DNA of 64,000 nt. It comes from Ostreococcus mediterraneus (taxonomy: Eukaryota > Chlorophyta > Mamiellophyceae > Mamiellales > Bathycoccaceae). The stretch spans positions 1,056,628 through 1,120,627 of the forward strand of contig WMKK01000001.1 of NCBI GenBank assembly GCA_012295225.1, given 5' to 3'. The position numbers were made by a program, and so were the translations under genes. The notes beneath the pieces are model-generated. The model was given only the letters and a program-made list of their open reading frames with translations, ran no database searches and had not been told where the DNA came from. Positions within the stretch are counted from its first letter, which is position 1. Each line of letters opens with the position of its first letter. Positions 60,889 through 64,000 of the stretch are shown here, in pieces.

Positions 60889-60900
60889 CTGACGCGTCAG
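60889..60900. promoter_or_regulatory. 12-bp palindrome between two divergent start codons
   Basis: CTGACGCGTCAG reads the same on both strands and is placed in the 17-bp gap between the TFIIIC90-like ATG (60885, minus) and MPC1 ATG (60903, plus). It contains TGAC half-sites and an ACGCGT core like cell-cycle (MCB) and bZIP sites. A role as a shared bidirectional element is inferred. Being so close to both starts, it would lie in both 5' UTRs or their promoter. Confidence 0.4.
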
Positions 60901-60902
60901 CC

Positions 60903-61459
60903 ATGGCGTTGCGTGCGTTTATCAACTCCCCCACCGGGCCCAAGACGACGCACTTTTGGGGACCCGTGGCGAATTGGGGGTTTGTTCTCGCGGTACGTCC
61001 TCGTCGTCGTCGACGCGCTCGTCGCGGTCGTGGTGGAGCCACCGCGTCGTGAGTTGGTTCTCTCTTTCTTTGAGCTCTCTTTGTCTCGCACGCGCGCTCT
61101 CGCGCGTCGTTCGCGATACCGGCGTGGGCGACGCGACGAGAGCATCGCGCGCGCGTACGTGCACGTATTCGTCCCGCTGGTGAGCACCATTCGTCGACTA
61201 ACGCGCGTCGTTCGCGTCCTTCGCGTCGGCTCAAAAGGGTTTGGCGGACACGTCCAAACCCGAGCACATGATCAGCGGTCCGATGACGGGCGCGCTCGTG
61301 GTGTATTCAGGGTTATTCATGCGCTTCGCGTGGCGCGTGCAGCCGAGGAATTACATTCTGTTTGCGTGTCACACGGCGAATGCGAACGTGCAGGCGTATA
61401 ATTTCCAACGGTGGGCGAGGTGGTCGAGCGCGCAGGAGGCTCCGTCGGCGCAAACGTAG
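60903..61459 (+). CDS. MPC1: Mitochondrial pyruvate carrier subunit 1 (MPC1), two exons
   Basis: The 103-residue carrier for pyruvate across the inner mitochondrial membrane, acting with MPC2. Exon 1 (60903-60992) reads MALRAFINSPTGPKTTHFWG and continues VANWGFVLA. The intron 60993-61237 has GTACGT, GACTAAC at 61196-61202 as branch and acceptor AAAAG. Exon 2 (61238-61459) starts GLADTSKPEHMISGPMTGAL, then YSGLFMRFAWRVQPRNYILFACHTAN. Three helices and the family's WG and QPRN residues are present. Its ATG is 17 bp from the ATG of the divergent gene. Confidence 0.93.
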
Positions 61460-61677
61460 TTCGCGCGTAGCTATGGTGAGTGATGGTGATGAATGACGAG
61501 TGCGTGCGCGCGGTCGTGCGTGGAGATGTGCGCCGCGCGCGCGTCCGAACTCGCGCGCGAAAGGCGCATGTGAGTGGAATTGTAACAACAAGACGATTAG
61601 ACGATTAATAAAGCGCTCGGCTCGCTCGCGCCTGCCTCACTTTCGAACGCGTCGCACCGCAATAGAACGCAGCCCGC

Positions 61678-63219
61678 ATGTCGTATACGCTGCGTCTCTC
61701 GCCAGGCGCGCCGAGGTATTTCAAGCACGCCTCGTTCGCTGGCTTGTGTGAGAGTGCGTTCGAGACGCAATCGGTGACGCTCGTGGAAGCCGCCGGCGAC
61801 GGCTGCGTCGTCGTGAGCTGTCGCGTCGACGGTGGACCGTCGTTCGCGTTCGCGCGCCTTCGGCGAGGCGCATGCGAACACGTCGCTCATGTCCATCGCT
61901 TCGAAGGGCAAGACGTGCGGTTTAGCGTGCGTGGAGGCGAGGTTGAGCTCAGAGGCGTGGTGGAGCACTTGTTTCACGAAGACGCGAGCGAAGACGACGA
62001 CGAGAGTGACGGTGAGAGCGACTCGGAGGGATTGAAAGGATATGGGTCCGATAGCTCGTGGGGGTCCGATGTCGAAGAATCTCGCGAAGTGACGACGACG
62101 GCGACGGCTGGACGATCGAATGCGGACGAGAAGAGCGAGGAGGAGGCGCGACGAAACGCCGTCGCCACGTCGACATGGCGGGGCGTAGACGACATTCGCG
62201 CGACGATGAACTGGTGGGATGCAGATGGTGCGAGAGATGATTTAGCATATCACATTCAGAATCCTGGGGCGCGGAGAAGCTCGCGTTCTGAAAAAGTGCC
62301 CCAGTTTGCATGGACCGGGTCGCTTCGGCCATCCAAGACGACACCCAAGCGTTCGTACCCGAGCGGTTTAATGCCACCGGATTACGCCGTTTCTGGTTGG
62401 CCCGACGAAGAGTTCGCGTCTCGGTACCAAAGTACTGTGGAGGTCAAACCGCACAGCGCGCGAGACGCCATGCGCGCGGCGTGTTCGCTTGCAAGACACG
62501 TCATGGATTGTGTTGCGTGGGCCATCGAACCAGGCGTCACGACTGAATACCTCGACCGCATTTGTCACGCCGTGACAGTCGGAAATGGCGCCTATCCATC
62601 GCCGTTGAACTACATGGGATTTCCAAAGTCGTGTTGTACGTCCGTAAATGAAGTCGTGTGTCACGGTGTGCCCGACGGGCGTCCACTGAAGAAAGGCGAC
62701 ATCGTCAACCTCGACATCACCGTGCGCCTAAACGGATATCACGGTGATTTGAACGAGACGTACTTGGTTGGTACCTATACCGACGCATCGCGCGATGCAA
62801 AACGACTCATGGAGAGCGCCGAACGTGCGTTGAAGAAATCCATCGACTTTTGTCGCCCTGGACGACGATTCCGCGACATTGGCGAAATCATCGCCACGGA
62901 AGCCGACAAGGCGGGTTTCGCGAGCGTCAAAGATTTCTGCGGTCATGGCATCGGTACGTTATTTCACTGCGCGCCGAATATTCCACATTACGCGCGCAAC
63001 AAAGCCGTGGGCGTCATGAAAGAGGGTATGACCTTTACGATTGAACCCATGTTTAACGCGTCAAAATCGCACAAGGTGTTGCATTGGCCAGATGGTTGGA
63101 CTGCGGTGACGACGGATGGCGCGTTGAGTGCGCAATACGAGCACACGCTTCTCATCACGAGCGATGGTGTCGAGGTGCTCACTGCGCGTACGCCAAAGTC
63201 GCGACCGTTTATAATGTGA
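61678..63219 (+). CDS. Type 1 methionine aminopeptidase fused to a nucleoplasmin-like domain
   Basis: The 513-residue protein has an N-terminal nucleoplasmin-like (NPL) domain (residues ~1-100): TLRLSPGAPRYFKHASF, SAFETQSVTLVEAAGDGC and the VRFSVRGGEVELRG strand, followed by a Glu/Asp stretch. This is the order seen in FKBP39/46-type NPL proteins. A linker leads to a class 1 MetAP from residue ~240. Metal ligands are in place: H329 (CHGVP), D346 (NLDIT), D357 (GYHGDLNET), H423 (GHGIGTLFH), E456 (TIEPMF), E488 (QYEHT). Standard eukaryotic MetAP1 has zinc-finger repeats at this position. The frame is continuous from ATG 61678. It removes initiator methionine; NPL domains bind histones or form oligomers. 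Confidence 0.9.
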   Translation: MSYTLRLSPGAPRYFKHASFAGLCESAFETQSVTLVEAAGDGCVVVSCRVDGGPSFAFARLRRGACEHVAHVHRFEGQDVRFSVRGGEVELRGVVEHLFHEDASEDDDESDGESDSEGLKGYGSDSSWGSDVEESREVTTTATAGRSNADEKSEEEARRNAVATSTWRGVDDIRATMNWWDADGARDDLAYHIQNPGARRSSRSEKVPQFAWTGSLRPSKTTPKRSYPSGLMPPDYAVSGWPDEEFASRYQSTVEVKPHSARDAMRAACSLARHVMDCVAWAIEPGVTTEYLDRICHAVTVGNGAYPSPLNYMGFPKSCCTSVNEVVCHGVPDGRPLKKGDIVNLDITVRLNGYHGDLNETYLVGTYTDASRDAKRLMESAERALKKSIDFCRPGRRFRDIGEIIATEADKAGFASVKDFCGHGIGTLFHCAPNIPHYARNKAVGVMKEGMTFTIEPMFNASKSHKVLHWPDGWTAVTTDGALSAQYEHTLLITSDGVEVLTARTPKSRPFIM

Positions 63220-63291
63220 TTTAGGTACTGTACCGGTACCGGAAGCTCTAATTAATCGCTCGTCCATGCCGTAATAAATACTATTTCCTAA

Positions 63292-64000
63292 TCACACGTC
63301 GCCGAGCAACGACGACGTCTCGCTGGCGTTGTCTGAGAGCAAGGACGACGTCTCAGTTGGCGAATCGTCATCGCCTGCGATCGTGTCGGGACACGTGCAG
63401 AATAAAAAAAGCTCGTTCACCATCAATATCAGTTTGATAAAACCGCCGACTCCAAATAGCACGAGAGCGGCTCGCACCACGCTCTCGTGCTCATCCAAGC
63501 AAAACATAACCCCACCTACTGCAAAAATACACAACGACACTAAAATCCACGCATGAACGGATACTGCTGGATCGAACACGCTCACCGACGAGGGTGCTCG
63601 GTTGTTCAGCTCGGCTACCGTTCGTAACGTCAACACCTTGTCCCGCAACGTCAACGCCGCTGCAATCGGAAAGCACACGAACGATACCGCCCAGATCACA
63701 TTCGAATAATCCGTCAAAATCTCAAACTCCTCACCTGAAAGCACGCCCTCACCTCGCACCCAGCTCACGAACGTGGGCGAATACATCGCGCTTCCTATGA
63801 CTCCCAACACTAATCCTATTGCGTTCAACATCGACGCGAAAACGCGCCACCAAGCGCGAGAGTCGTGCTGCGTTTGCACTGCCGGTTCCATCGATTCGAC
63901 GGCACCACCCGGAGGTGGTACGCAAAACGCCGCGGCGCAAAACACATAACCGACGACGCAAAACAGCGCAAACAAGTCCCACTGGGTGTTCTCGAGGTAA
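63292..64000 (-). CDS. Multi-pass membrane protein, partial at the window end
   Basis: The frame is open to the last base of the window (upstream residues LENTQWDLFALF), so the start is missing. The visible ~235 residues have about five hydrophobic helices (FALFCVVGYVFCAAAFC, ASMLNAIGLVLGVIGSAM, NVIWAVSFVCFPIAAAL, HAWILVSLCIFAVGG, AALVLFGVGGFIKLILMV), then a Cys-containing loop and an acidic/Ser tail (DDDSPTETSSLLSDN, SSLLGDV). No family recognised. The two di-leucine-like SSLL steps in the tail could be sorting signals (inference). Confidence 0.75.
   Translation of the reverse strand, partial: YLENTQWDLFALFCVVGYVFCAAAFCVPPPGGAVESMEPAVQTQHDSRAWWRVFASMLNAIGLVLGVIGSAMYSPTFVSWVRGEGVLSGEEFEILTDYSNVIWAVSFVCFPIAAALTLRDKVLTLRTVAELNNRAPSSVSVFDPAVSVHAWILVSLCIFAVGGVMFCLDEHESVVRAALVLFGVGGFIKLILMVNELFLFCTCPDTIAGDDDSPTETSSLLSDNASETSSLLGDV

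Noticed and set aside
1-64000. Transposons, virus-like elements, CRISPR arrays or att sites
   Set aside because: No reverse transcriptase, integrase, transposase, capsid-like frame, long terminal repeats or regularly spaced repeats were seen on either strand.

Overview
The window looks like a nuclear chromosome segment from a picoplanktonic green alga of the Mamiellales, most like Ostreococcus. The case rests on several things. Cytosolic-type eukaryotic genes (ribosomal protein L3, SRP19, RPN3, RPF1, LC8) sit beside plastid genes (CURT1-like, a transit-peptide-bearing rhodanese, a large polyphosphate kinase). Genes are packed at about one per 1.8 kb, mostly without introns. Base composition is GC-rich with many CG-rich codons. 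Introns have GTACGT-type donors and a strong CTGAC branch motif. A UGA-containing protein disulfide isomerase is also a known hallmark of Ostreococcus selenoproteomes. I found no tRNA or rRNA genes, transposons, virus-like elements or CRISPR arrays.

Layout. 0-5 kb: selenoprotein PDI, L-type lectin, prenyltransferase-alpha-like protein, peroxiredoxin-thioredoxin fusion. 5-14 kb: fused isopropylmalate isomerase and a 2,032-residue coiled-coil protein. 14-22 kb: AFG2/CIP111-type AAA ATPase, a tiny membrane ORF, a hotdog thioesterase, an AFG1 ATPase with an EF-hand, polyphosphate kinase 1. 22-32 kb: SGNH esterase, an unknown acidic protein, aldo-keto reductase, MATE transporter, RPF1, dynein light chain LC8, rhodanese, EamA transporter, DUF1764 protein. 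32-44 kb: ABCB6/HMT1-like ABC transporter, two unknown proteins, CURT1, RPL3, a YwbE-RRM protein, a methyltransferase. 44-54 kb: SCD1-like DENN-WD40 protein, an unknown protein, a voltage-gated K+ channel, small ORFs, a mitochondrial carrier, SRP19, RPN3. 55-64 kb: phosphopantothenate-cysteine ligase, membrane-anchored aspartic protease, a TFIIIC90-like Agenet/WD40 protein, MPC1, a nucleoplasmin-like/MetAP1 fusion, and a membrane protein cut by the window end.

There is no operon logic, but there is strong head-to-head and tail-to-tail packing. Several divergent pairs have start codons only 17 to 66 bp apart. Eight genes are spliced (12 introns); I assembled these by matching GT-AG sites to conserved protein sequence. 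The most notable points are the selenocysteine PDI with an inverted-repeat SECIS candidate, a nucleoplasmin-like domain fused to methionine aminopeptidase, an RPL3 start codon split by an intron, and several unusual fusions (Prx-Trx, LeuC-LeuD, AFG1-EF-hand, YwbE-RRM).
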